Assembly (NCBI GenBank): GCA_008360975.2
Contig: CM039192.1
Span: forward strand, 9,950,194 to 10,014,193
DNA from: Lichenostomus cassidix
Taxonomy: Eukaryota; Chordata; Aves; Passeriformes; Meliphagidae
Reading direction: 5' to 3'
Length of the DNA: 64,000 nt
Under the pieces are notes generated by a model, which worked only from the letters and a program-made list of their open reading frames with translations, ran no database searches and was not told the DNA's origin. A program made the translations under genes and the position numbers. Below are positions 52,930-60,978 of this stretch, in pieces. The stretch's first letter is position 1, and every line of letters starts with the position of its first letter.

Positions 52930-53330
52930 GAATGCGCCTTAGAAGATCTCGATGTAGACTTTGTCTTTCTCTGTCAGAGCCAAGTAAAAAGAAACAGCTG
53001 GCCTGAATTTTTAGCACCCATAATTAATTAAGAGCTTCATTCCTGGGATTTGATGATTCAATAAAGCAAGACCCTTATTCCCCTATGTGATTCCAGTGAA
53101 TATCTACTCCACTCCAATCCTTTTGGGTCCCAAGATAGGGCAGATTAACACTCTTTTTCTGTGGGAGAGAAGGAAAAAAATGCCTCAAGATTGCATCTGA
53201 GGCGCACACAAAAGGTAAATTCAAAACTGCCACTTGTTCTCTGCAAAGGCTCCTTATTCTCCGCTATTGATGTATTTGTGCCAGGTTTTAAAGAAACCAG
53301 AGGGGGGATGAGGAATTAACATATTGCTCA
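52930..53330. promoter_or_regulatory. Candidate conserved non-coding block between CpG islands
   Basis: An abrupt change from island DNA to AT-balanced sequence. It contains AGCACCCATAATTAATTAAGAGC, GATTTGATGATTCAATAAAGC, TCCGCTATTGATG and GAGGAATTAACATATTGC. No coding frame that is not shared with the island artefact to its left. Function inferred. Confidence 0.42.
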
Positions 53331-53429
53331 TTTGGAAAAACAGCCGGTTCTGGTTTTGGTAACACTTGTTCCCTTGCCAGCCACAGATGTCCTTACTAAT
53401 AATCGTGGCAGGTCACAGAAAGAGGGGAG

Positions 53430-55110
53430 CGGGGGAGTGGTGGGTGGTGGGGGCGGGCGAGCTCCCCGGCACTCCCGTGCCGCTCCAAGCCTGCCCCGAG
53501 CCTGGCTGCTGCTGCTGGGGCGGGCGGAATACTGCGGAGCCGGGCGCACGGCACCGCCGGCTGAAGAATACCCACGGCTGTGCACCGGCACTGGCGTCGG
53601 CCGGACCAGGCCGTGGGGACGAGTTTTCCTTTGTTTTGTTTTGTTTAGCTTTTTTTTTTTTTAACTCATCTCAGTTTTGGGTTGAAGTGCCTCTACTTTT
53701 CCCTACTGCAAACCCCCGTGATATTTTTTCTTCGCCTCCTTTAAACTTGCTGACCGTGTGATTTCCCGTGTTTTCTTGGCGGAGGGGCTTTCACGTAGTT
53801 CCTAGGCACGACAAGGGGAGATGCTGTTCAGAGCCTCTTGCTGGGGCGGGGGAGGTGTGTGGGGGGAGGTCCAATAAGCCAATTAGACGCGACCGCGCCG
53901 TCCCGGCCGCCGCGGAGGCTCCGCGCCGAGCGGGAGCCCTGTAGGTTAATCGTGACAATTGGAAAAGCAACACTCACGGGGAGAGCAGCGGGGGGGATGT
54001 AAACACGGTCCGGGGTGTTGAGGGTCTAAATTAGGATTTGTTTTGTTTTTAAGCGTGAAAGAGGAAGCAGCAGGGCTGCGCCAGGCTCTCCGCCTCTCTC
54101 CCCCTCCGTCCCCGCAATTGAGAACCGGGGCTGGCGGTACAGGGGTGTCCCAGCCGGAGCTCGGGGGCTGTGCCGGCTGCCGACCGCACCCCCAGCTCTG
54201 TCTCTTTTCTTCCAGGACAGAGAGAATTTTGCCGTGGACGGGATGGATGGGACCGATGGCTGCAGCCCGCCTGGGGTCCTCTCATCCCGGGTGCTCATAG
54301 ACGGCGGTAGGCCCATCGGAACGGGCACGGCTGACCTCGGGGCACTCGCCCGGGTTTCTCCGGGGAAGCCTCATCCTTCCCTCGGTACAGGGCACTTGGC
54401 TTGGCCGGGCATGGCGGAGTTCGCCGCGCCGGCTCCCCGAGGAGAGCTGCGCTCCCTGCCCGGAGGGGCTGCCGCTTTCCGCCAGGAGCCCCCGCTCGTC
54501 TCCTCTAGGCTCCCTGATCCTTGGGCCGCGGTCGTGTCGACCTGGAGACTGAGCTGTTCGTGCGGCCCCACGCGTGGGCCCTGCCGGGCCAGCACGTTTG
54601 TCGGCCGCGCTGGAGGGTTTTGCGGGGCAAGATGGACTGTCACCTGCGGGACAGGGCAGCCCGTGCCTCAGCCCGCTGCCACCTGCGCCGCTCGACCCGC
54701 GCCGTCGAGGCGGGTGGCGTAGGGGGTCGCGACCCCCCCGCCCCATCAAGGGCCGTGCCGTGGGCTCCGGGGCGGAAAGGGGAGGGAGTGGGCACGGAAA
54801 GGGGAGAGCGGTTTGTTCCGGGAGCGGAGCTGCGCCCCGCCGAGGCTGGCCCGTTCCCACCTGCGCCCCTGGGCAAGCACCTGCTGCCAGGCGCGCTGAT
54901 GAGAGCCCAGTCCGCAGGGCCCCACCGCCGGCCCCGCTCTTCCCCCTCGCCTGCCCAAAAAGCTCTTCGCAGCGGCACCAAAGCCCTCCCGCCCCAAAGC
55001 TCCGCGGGACGGCCCGCGGCGCTTCCCGCGCCCCGGAGGGCTGTGCTCCCAGCGGGAAAGTCGCTCCCGGCCGCTCCGAGGGCTGCTCCCGAGTAACCTA
55101 CGGCAGCTTT
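53430..55110. promoter_or_regulatory. CpG-rich region downstream of IRX5 (two island segments)
   Basis: Island-like segments at about 53,430-54,000 and 54,060-55,110 are separated by short AT-rich bits (a T11-12 run near 53,650 and TTTGTTTTGTTTTT near 54,040). The many long frames on both strands have no recognisable protein and no splice logic. Likely regulatory or Polycomb-associated; function unknown. Confidence 0.65.
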
Positions 55111-55129
55111 AACTGGCAGCAGGCGTTGT

Positions 55130-55635
55130 TTTTATTTTAAGATATCCTCACTTCTTCTTTCTTTCTTTTTTAATTTTTTTAACAACAAATTAACATACCA
55201 GAGGCAAAAAAGGCGAACGCTGCCCCCTCCCCCTCTGTTACGGAAAAGAAACCGGTAAATTCGTGCTTGCGTTAAAGAATGGCTATACAGTATATCTTCT
55301 GTGGCAGGGGAAAAGGGTGATGAATAAAATTGTTGTATGAAATCGTTTGGGCTACAATAATAGTTATGGTTTAAAATAGGCGACAGGCTGCAACCTAAAG
55401 GAAACGGTTAATTCCCTTAGGAATTTATACATCAAACGAAAACCGTATTGAGATCGCTAATAGACCTATTCAGAATAGCCCCGAGTATAAGGAATAGGGC
55501 TTTTGAACGAGCGAAGCTTCTAAGCTGCTTTGCAAAATAGCTTTTTCAGAGATCGGAAGATCAGCTGGAGAAAGGTAGCACAACAATTAAAAAAAATCCA
55601 TAGCTAGTTGAATAATTAAAGCCTATTTATTTTGA
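55130..55635. promoter_or_regulatory. Candidate conserved non-coding block
   Basis: Contains AACAACAAATTAACATACC, GCGTTAAAGAATGGC, CTACAATAATAGTTATGG, GAAACGGTTAATTCCC, GAGATCGCTAATAGACC and GTTGAATAATTAAAGC. It keeps isolated CpGs despite being AT-rich, as constrained sequence next to unmethylated islands often does. Confidence 0.42.
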
Positions 55636-55639
55636 GGTA

Positions 55640-55860
55640 GTCGTTCCTCTGCGGGACCTGTTGTCCCGGGAGCGCGGTCCCGGGGGGCTTTGTCGCTCCC
55701 TCTAGCAAAGGGCGCTAGGGAGTTTTCCCCGAGTTCAGCCGGAGGCGATCTCCGCCGGGGGGACAGGGACGGGAGACCCGCGGCGCTTTGCCTCCAGCCC
55801 CGCACATCGGGGCTGCTTCTACCCCGGCCAGCTCTACCCTGCCTCTCGCTGCGAGAACTT
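55640..55860. promoter_or_regulatory. Small CpG island
   Basis: About 220 bp of CpG-dense DNA between two CNE-like blocks. No gene seen. Confidence 0.6.
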
Positions 55861-55869
55861 TATCCCGTT

Positions 55870-56300
55870 TTAAATAAGGCAGGGGAGTCCAGTAAAGCTC
55901 ACTGCTGCACGAAAAATATGACTTCCTGCAGGTCTCACCGACTGGAAATAAAATATCCAACGGAGGAATTAGAGCGTTTTTATAAAAAAGCATTTATCAT
56001 TAATAAAATGACAAAATAACATATTATTATCCCAGGCATATTTGATTGTTTACACATTCCGTTGAAACAATTTTGATTTTAAACCAGATTATCTACAAAA
56101 AATCGTATAACCAAGTGAACATGGACTGCATCTTTAAAACTCAAACTACTATTTAAAATCCCATAAAATGTAAATATGCATGAATAAACCTGTTACAGCT
56201 AATAAATGGCTCTGACAAAGTTGAAGAGATTACAAAATAATTATCTGTCTCTTGAAGAAAAAAAAGCCAAGCAAATGGAAGGGTGTCTCGGCATCAGCCC
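55870..56300. promoter_or_regulatory. Candidate conserved non-coding block with forkhead-type site
   Basis: Contains TTTATCATTAATAAAATGAC, a forkhead-type TTGTTTACAC near 56,046, CAGATTATCTAC, GTAAATATGCATGAATAAACC and CAGCTAATAAATGGC. Repeat-free. It lies about 1.8 kb beyond the IRX5 stop, downstream of the proposed transcript end. Confidence 0.42.
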
Positions 56301-56439
56301 CAGCAGTCCCAGTCGTACTCCCATCATATCAGCAGTGTTGATGTCAGCGTACAGCTGACACCCACAAAATCCACACTGATCGAGGAGAGACCCATTCCCG
56401 AAGCTGGGTGCTGGAACAGTCCTCGCCCTTATTTCTTTG

Positions 56440-57270
56440 CAGGGTACCCGGCCTGCTCGGGCAGCCGTACCAACGGGGACTGACTTTTGGTTGGAAATTC
56501 CACGCTGGGGAGGCCCTAATCCGCTCGAGGACCTACTTCCCCCTGCCTTGGGCTATGGAGTGGCAGAACGGCGCGGAGGGGCTCAGAGTGCTCCCTGTCC
56601 CCGCACCTAAGGGACGTCTGCTGGCTGGGATCGCCCCGGAGACTCGGCCCCGTCCCACCATCAGCCGCGGCGCTGCGGGCTTAGCGCGGAGCGGAGCGCG
56701 GCCCCGCGGGGCTCCCGCACGGCCGAGCGGGCGGTGGGAGCCAAACCCGGGCCGAGTGTGACACCTACCTGCCAGCGCCGGGAGCACCGCGCCCGCGGCC
56801 GGCTCTGCGCGGGGCTGCGCGCCCCAGAGCCCCGCCTGGAGCGCCTCATGCCGCGGGCCGGGGGCAGCGGTGCAGCGCGCCGGGCCTGGGGAGGGGGAAG
56901 GGAAGGAAGGGGGCCGGGGATGCCCCCGCCGCACCGAGCGCCTTTGCCCGTGCAGTCGGCCCCGGCTGCCGCCACAGCACCGCTGCTGCAGCGACGCGGG
57001 CTAAATCTGGCAGAAAATCGAACTCATTAGCAAAGTTCACCAGCTGATTGCTTTGCATAAAACACGACACTGATTGGAAGTAATTAGGTTAAAAGATGGG
57101 ACTGCGCTTCGATTTGGTGTTTCTAACAAGTGCTTTTGTGCGTGGCCTGATTTAAGCCTTCACCTCCGGGAACAGCGTCTCTCCCGCACCCGGCCCGTCC
57201 CGCTGCCGCCGCCGCTCGCCTCTCCTGGCCCCGCGGGCGCCTCTCGCCTCCGGAGCCCCCCGACCTTTTA
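56440..57270. promoter_or_regulatory. CpG island just downstream of IRX5, with internal CNE-like insert
   Basis: CpG-dense DNA up to 57,000 and again at 57,170-57,270. Between them, about 57,005-57,120, is an AT-rich stretch with CGAACTCATTAGCAAAGTTCACC, GATTGCTTTGCATAAAACAC and GATTGGAAGTAATTAGG that looks like an enhancer core. No protein family is seen in the open frames here. Confidence 0.6.
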
Positions 57271-57353
57271 GAAATTGCCTGTCACTTCCAAAAAGGCTTC
57301 AGGTACTGCTGTGAGGTCCTAAATGGAGCTCAGCGTCTCATTTCAGACGCGCT

Positions 57354-57359
57354 TTTATT
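57354..57359 (-). terminator. Candidate distal IRX5 polyadenylation signal AATAAA
   Basis: Canonical AATAAA on the minus strand (TTTATT on plus) about 720 nt after the stop. It is the last canonical signal before the sequence returns to CpG-rich DNA. A variant ATTAAA lies about 75 nt nearer the gene, so the cleavage site is uncertain. Confidence 0.4.
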
Positions 57360-57790
57360 TTCCCGCAGCTATGTACGTATCTGCCCGTTGCAAAAAGAGA
57401 GTGGTTTTGATTCTGTTAAAAATCTCTTTTAATTAAATATTTGCATTTTACAAAGGCGGCTGCAGGTTGGTTTTTTTTTTTAATCTAATACGTATAACCT
57501 ACTTCCTTTTTTTTTGTCTTGTTTTGCATTATAGTTTAACTCACACCCAAGGAAAAAAAAAACAATAGGCATAAAAAATTAAATTAAACTTGTATATATA
57601 TATTTTAAAACTATGAAACAATTCGGAAAAAGACACAGAAATGTATATATTTATATTACGAAAACAACATTAATGCCTGTACAGTTGTCTTGATTTCATA
57701 ATTTACTTCAAAGATACTGTATTATCAATTTAAATACAAAAAAGCTACATTAAATATACAGAATAAGATTTAATACAAATCTTTCTTCTT

Positions 57791-57810
57791 TGTGTGTGTG
57801 TGAGAGAGAG
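57791..57810. repeat. (TG)n(AG)n microsatellite in the IRX5 3' UTR
   Basis: TGTGTGTGTGTG followed by AGAGAGAG; on the transcript strand it reads CT then CA repeats. Confidence 0.8.
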
Positions 57811-57984
57811 CATGTCACTCATTTGCTTTTCACTTGCTTAAGACATTTCTGGGCAGTTTCCACCCAGCCATTTCAAATAGACTCTATAAACTTTTGAAGA
57901 GGGTGCTGGGAGGGAGGGGGGAGCTGGTCTTTTTCTCTTTGTTTTGTTTTTCTTTTGGTAGTGGAAAAATAACTGCCAAAGCAA

Positions 57985-57990
57985 TTTATT
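57985..57990 (-). terminator. Candidate proximal IRX5 polyadenylation signal AATAAA
   Basis: Canonical hexamer on the minus strand about 85 nt past the TAA. If used it would give a very short 3' UTR isoform. Confidence 0.3.
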
Positions 57991-58075
57991 ATTTCTCTCA
58001 AATAAATTAAAAAAATGAAAAAAAAAAAAGAACAAAACCACAGTCCCAGGAGGGGTTAGGGAGGAGAAGCCAATA

Positions 58076-58842
58076 TTAAATGTTGGACATACCTTTCTTC
58101 AGTTCGTAAGGTGAGTCTTTGCAAAGGTCTACTTGGGACTGGCTCCTGATCATTTTAGTGTCTTTAGCCAGGCTCTCGGCTCTGCTGAGGACAGTCTGAT
58201 TTAATCCATTGAAGTGGGTGCCGGGGGCGGCGGCGGCAGGGCCGCCGGCGGGGTGCCCGTGCAGGGCCCCGAAGGAGCCGTAGTTCGTGTAGCCGGGGTA
58301 GAAGGGCGCCGTGTAGTAGAGCGGCCGGGGCAGGACCGCCCCGTTGGGGAAGGGGCACTGCGCGGCCGGCGAGCGCGGCCGCGGCGGCGAGCGGGACGGG
58401 CCGCCGCCGGCCAGCACGGCGGGGCCGGGGGGTGCCGCCTCGCCGCCGGCCTCCTTAGCCTTGTCCGCCGAGGTGGCGATCTCGGCCAGCGACCAGAGCT
58501 TGGGCTTGGCGAGGGCTGCCTGCTGCGGCGAGTGGATGACGGAGGCGCCGGTGGCGGCGGGCAGCAGCGGGTGCAGGTCGGCGGCGTGCGGCGGCCCGGC
58601 GGCGGCGGAGGGCGGGCGGTACGGCGGGGGCTCCTCACCGCCCGCCGGCGGCGGGCCGCGGCCCGCCGGGCACGGTCCCAGCAGGGAAGCGCCGGGCGCC
58701 TTGTGGGGGACGGGCGGCCCGTCGAGCCGCTCCTCCGCAAGCTCTTTGCAATCCGAGTCGCTGAGGCCGCTCTCGGCCTCCCGGGGGTCGGGGGACTCCT
58801 GGAGGCGCTCGCAGCCCGGTGCTGCCTTGGGATCCGCCGTTC
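58076..58842 (-). CDS. IRX5: IRX5 coding exon 3 (residues 219-473, carboxyl terminus)
   Basis: The acceptor ccctaccag is followed by GA ACG GCG GAT CCC AAG. With the G left from exon 2 this restores a glycine codon and the family sequence ending in GCERLQ. The exon carries the SGLSDSD segment (243-249), a Pro/Ala/Gly-rich low-complexity region (about 260-320), the Iro-box motif and the conserved last 17 residues. Its stop is TAA at 58078-58076. Confidence 0.95.
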
Positions 58843-60962
58843 CTGGTAGGGGGGGAAAGGACAGGGGTGGGGGGGCAGCTCTCGGGCTCGCCCTGCGCCC
58901 CCAAACCCGCCCACCCACTTCGCCGCCCACCCCTCGGTCCCCGCCGTCGCCAGGCCCGCACCGCTGCCCGCCGGCTCCCCCCGCCACCGCCGCAGCGCAC
59001 CGGGCCGGGGGCAGCCCCGAGGGCGCGGTCGCCGTGACCCGGCCGAGCCCGCTGTCCTACCTGTGTCCGGCGTCCCGGGGTCCCCCTTCTCCTCCAGTTT
59101 CTGGGGCTCGTCCTCGTCGTTTTTCTCCAGGTCGATATTCTCCTCTTCCTCCTCGTCCTCGCTGCGGTTCCGTGGGGTCCAGGTCATTTTGTTCTCCTTC
59201 TTGAGCCGCCGCCGCGCGTTGGCGAACCAGGTGGAGACCTGGGTGAGGGTCATTTTGGTGATGATGGCCAGCATGATCTTCTCGCCCTTGGTGGGGTAGG
59301 GGTTTTTCCGGTGCTCGTTGAGCCAGGCCTTGAGGGTGGCCGTGGCGTCCCGCGTCGCGTTCTTGCGGTACGCGGGGTCCCCGTAGGGGTAGGAGCCGAG
59401 CGGTGCCGCGTACGGGTGGTACCCCAGGGAACCGGCCATGCCCGGCGTGTGGTCGTAGGGCGAGCCCTGGAGAGAGAGGGGAGAGCGGCCCGGCGGGGCG
59501 AGGTCAGGCGGCGGGGCGGCAATGACACGGCAAAGGCAACTCAGGGCCTGCCCGCGGCCCCTGCCTGCGCCCCGCCGCCTCTCCCCCGGAGCCGGGCCCT
59601 GCCCGGCTTCTCCCCCGGCTCTTTCCCCGGAGGAAGGGCCTGAGGGCTCGCCGGGGCCCGTAGTCTCCTGCCCCAGGAGACCGCCGGCTGCCTCCAGCAA
59701 TCCAGCGGTTCTCCCCCAAATGCAGGAGTGAAAAGCAAGTGGGCAGCGCGGCGTGGGGCCGGACAGCGGCAGGGGCACCGGAACCTTTCCCCCCCGCGCT
59801 GCGGTCGCGGCAGGCAACCTGCCGGGCCCAGGCGGCCGGGCGGGCTGGGCCGCTCCTCCCTGCCCAGGGACGGGAGGAGGAAAGAATAGAGGGAAGAAGA
59901 GAAAAGAGAAGAAAAGAAGAGAAATAAAAAAGGGGGAAAGAGGGGGGGAAATAAAAAGCCAGGATAAAAGAAAGAGAAAATAAAATAATAAGGAAAGAAG
60001 GAGCTGTGAAACTCTGCTCTAAACATAGAGAAGCTGGGCAGAACTCGCCGTTTTTTGGGGGCAGTTGCGGGGCGCTGGCCGCAGCTCTGCGGTGTGCATG
60101 TCCCGCAGCCGGAGCGGCCCCACGGTGCCCCGCGGGCGCGCACAGCGGCGCAGTGCCCTACCGTCCCTTTCCCTTTCCCGCGCAGCCCCGCGGAGCAGCT
60201 CGCGGCCATGGCATTAGAGCGCTACAATATTTAAGCCTAATTATCGCCGTGCAGGGGAAAGTTGCCTGGATTTATCGCCCGGATTTCTCCCATCGCCGAC
60301 CAGTCCTGGGTTCATTCCCTTTTCAATCACAACAAGCTAATTGTTGCAGAACTACGAATGGTGGAGTTTTTTATACATATACTTATGTATATGGTTTTTT
60401 GTTTGGGTTGTTTTTTTTTTTTTAATAGGGAATGAAACTGGTCCCCGCCTGCCCCGGTCCCGCTCTCCCGAGCCGTGCCGGCGGCTCCCCCCACGCCCGG
60501 CCCTGCCCGCCGCTGCCGCCAGCAACAGTGTGCGGCAGCGCACGGCGGCGATGCGGGAAAGTTGGGCGGCGAGGCGGGGAGCCGCTCTCCCTTTTGTCCC
60601 CGAGATCTCAAAAAATAAAATGGGAACAAAAAGCAGGCCCGCGAGGGGGGGGCAGGCGCTCTCGGGATGCCGTCGTGCCCGGCGCGGTGCCGGCTGCCCG
60701 CGGCTGCTCTTACCACGTAGGAAGTGAAGGCGGCGGCGGCGGCGGCGGCCGGGTCGGTGCCGTACTGGAGGTGGGAGTTGTAACCCGGGGAAGGGGCGGT
60801 GAAGGCGGTAGATCCGGCATAAGGGGAAAAAGCGGAGCCCGAAGAAGATCTCCCAAGTTCATCGGTCCTAGGTCCGGAGATCACGCTGGTGCTGTACGCC
60901 GGGCAGGAATAGAGAGCCAAGGACGCTGACGGCTGGTACAAGTAACCCTGAGGATACGACAT
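58076..60962 (-). CDS. IRX5: IRX5, Iroquois-class TALE homeodomain transcription factor (3 coding exons)
   Basis: The coding sequence joins 60962-60714, 59466-59061 and 58842-58076 on the minus strand, giving 473 residues plus TAA; human IRX5 has about 483. The first residues, [20 protein letters not shown], are those of vertebrate IRX5; IRX2 shares only the opening and then diverges. Domains in order: Tyr/Ser-rich amino terminus with an Ala7 tract (72-78); TALE homeodomain about 114-176, with the PYP three-residue insertion at 139-141 and helix-3 WFANARRR at 163-170; acidic stretch 186-203; Iro-box-type motif [13 protein letters not shown] at 331-343; Tyr-rich [17 protein letters not shown] at 393-409; conserved end [17 protein letters not shown]. 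Family knowledge: a nuclear DNA-binding regulator of heart repolarisation gradients, retinal, limb and craniofacial patterning, often co-regulated with IRX3. The start has G at -3, and no other ATG gives this amino terminus. No frameshift or missing key residue is seen. The gene name rests on remembered family sequence, not a search. Confidence 0.97.
58843..59060 (-). other. IRX5 intron 2
   Basis: A 218-bp intron with donor gtaggac and acceptor ccctaccag. It is very GC-rich and contains a C-rich polypyrimidine stretch before the acceptor (58845-58860 region). I see no separate feature inside it. Confidence 0.9.
59061..59466 (-). CDS. IRX5: IRX5 coding exon 2 (residues 84-218, homeodomain)
   Basis: The acceptor ctctctccag precedes GGC TCG CCC TAC, giving [20 protein letters not shown] as in IRX5. 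The exon is 406 nt and holds the whole TALE homeodomain plus the acidic tail [19 protein letters not shown]. It ends ACA G before the donor gtaggac (GT at 59060-59059), phase 1. Reading through the donor would turn the sequence into arginine-, alanine- and proline-rich noise, which supports the splice. Confidence 0.95.
59872..60003 (+). repeat. Polypurine tract in IRX5 intron 1
   Basis: About 130 nt of nearly pure A/G on the plus strand, which is polypyrimidine in the IRX5 transcript. The longest uninterrupted purine runs are 37 nt (59888-59924) and 26 nt (59926-59951). It is low-complexity sequence capable in principle of triplex (H-DNA) formation. Confidence 0.85.
60205..60360. promoter_or_regulatory. 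Candidate conserved intronic element in IRX5 intron 1
   Basis: This AT-balanced block sits abruptly inside CpG-island sequence. It contains CAATATTTAAGCCTAATTATC, two TTATCGCC-like stretches and AAGCTAATTGTTGC, which are homeodomain-type TAAT cores. It is non-coding and repeat-free. The enhancer role is inferred from composition only; a cross-species alignment would decide it. Confidence 0.35.
60714..60962 (-). CDS. IRX5: IRX5 coding exon 1 (residues 1-83)
   Basis: Runs from the ATG at 60962-60960 to a GTG codon followed directly by the donor gtaaga (GT at 60713-60712). The exon ends in phase 0, so the next exon starts a fresh codon. It encodes the amino terminus, including an alanine tract written as an uninterrupted (GCC)7 run (60729-60749). 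Confidence 0.95.
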
Positions 60963-60978
60963 GGCCAGGCGCACACAT
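60868..60978 (-). other. Upstream ORF overlapping the IRX5 start
   Basis: An ATG at 60978-60976, 16 nt before the IRX5 ATG and in a different frame, opens 36 codons ending at TAG (60870-60868). It overlaps the IRX5 coding start by 95 nt. Its context is weak (T at -3, T at +4), so leaky scanning to the IRX5 ATG (G at -3) is expected. I treat it as a possible translational control element, not a protein gene. Confidence 0.5.

Larger units (their letters stand above)
51290..52930. promoter_or_regulatory. CpG island about 5-7 kb downstream of IRX5
   Basis: Sharp rise to very high GC with dense CpG, interrupted by an AT-rich CNE-like insert (about 51,460-51,680) and a small one (51,905-51,990). 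Long open frames on both strands (52,063-53,031 plus; 51,918-52,871 minus) are expected from the lack of AT-rich stop codons and show no protein family. A good plus-strand donor (GAG|gtacgt at 51336/51337) lies inside. It may be a Polycomb-type island or an lncRNA promoter. Confidence 0.75.
57340..58075 (-). other. IRX5: IRX5 3' untranslated region (end approximate)
   Basis: AT-rich sequence follows the IRX5 stop, in sharp contrast to the GC-rich exon. On the minus strand there are AATAAA at 57990-57985 (only about 85 nt after the stop), ATTAAA near 57433-57428 and AATAAA at 57359-57354. The distal pair would give a UTR of about 650-720 nt, which fits the length of the AT-rich block; sequence left of it turns GC-rich again. 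It contains A/T homopolymers, a TATATATATA run near 57594-57603 and a (TG)n(AG)n microsatellite at 57791-57810. The true cleavage site cannot be fixed without transcript data. Confidence 0.55.
59467..60713 (-). other. IRX5 intron 1
   Basis: A 1,247-bp intron with donor gtaaga and acceptor ctctctccag. It is a mosaic: GC-rich CpG-island flanks, a purine-rich tract on the plus strand at 59872-60003, an AT-rich CNE-like block at about 60205-60360, and a T13 run at 60411-60423. The protein cannot continue from exon 1 through it, because an in-frame stop follows, and the flanking exons rejoin in frame. Confidence 0.9.

Noticed and set aside
54234..55140. Several frames of about 160-190 codons on both strands in the downstream CpG island.
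   Set aside because: Overlapping in multiple frames on both strands, low-complexity, and no family resemblance. Expected at this GC content.
58214..59204. Long plus-strand frames opposite IRX5 exons 2 and 3.
   Set aside because: They are antisense shadows of GC-rich coding DNA with no recognisable domain.
58201..59817. A continuous 538-codon minus-strand frame across IRX5 exon 2, intron 2 and exon 3.
   Set aside because: Only the exon 2 part resembles IRX5. After the splice donor at 59,060 the frame turns into Arg/Pro/Ala-rich shadow of exon 3 in the wrong frame.
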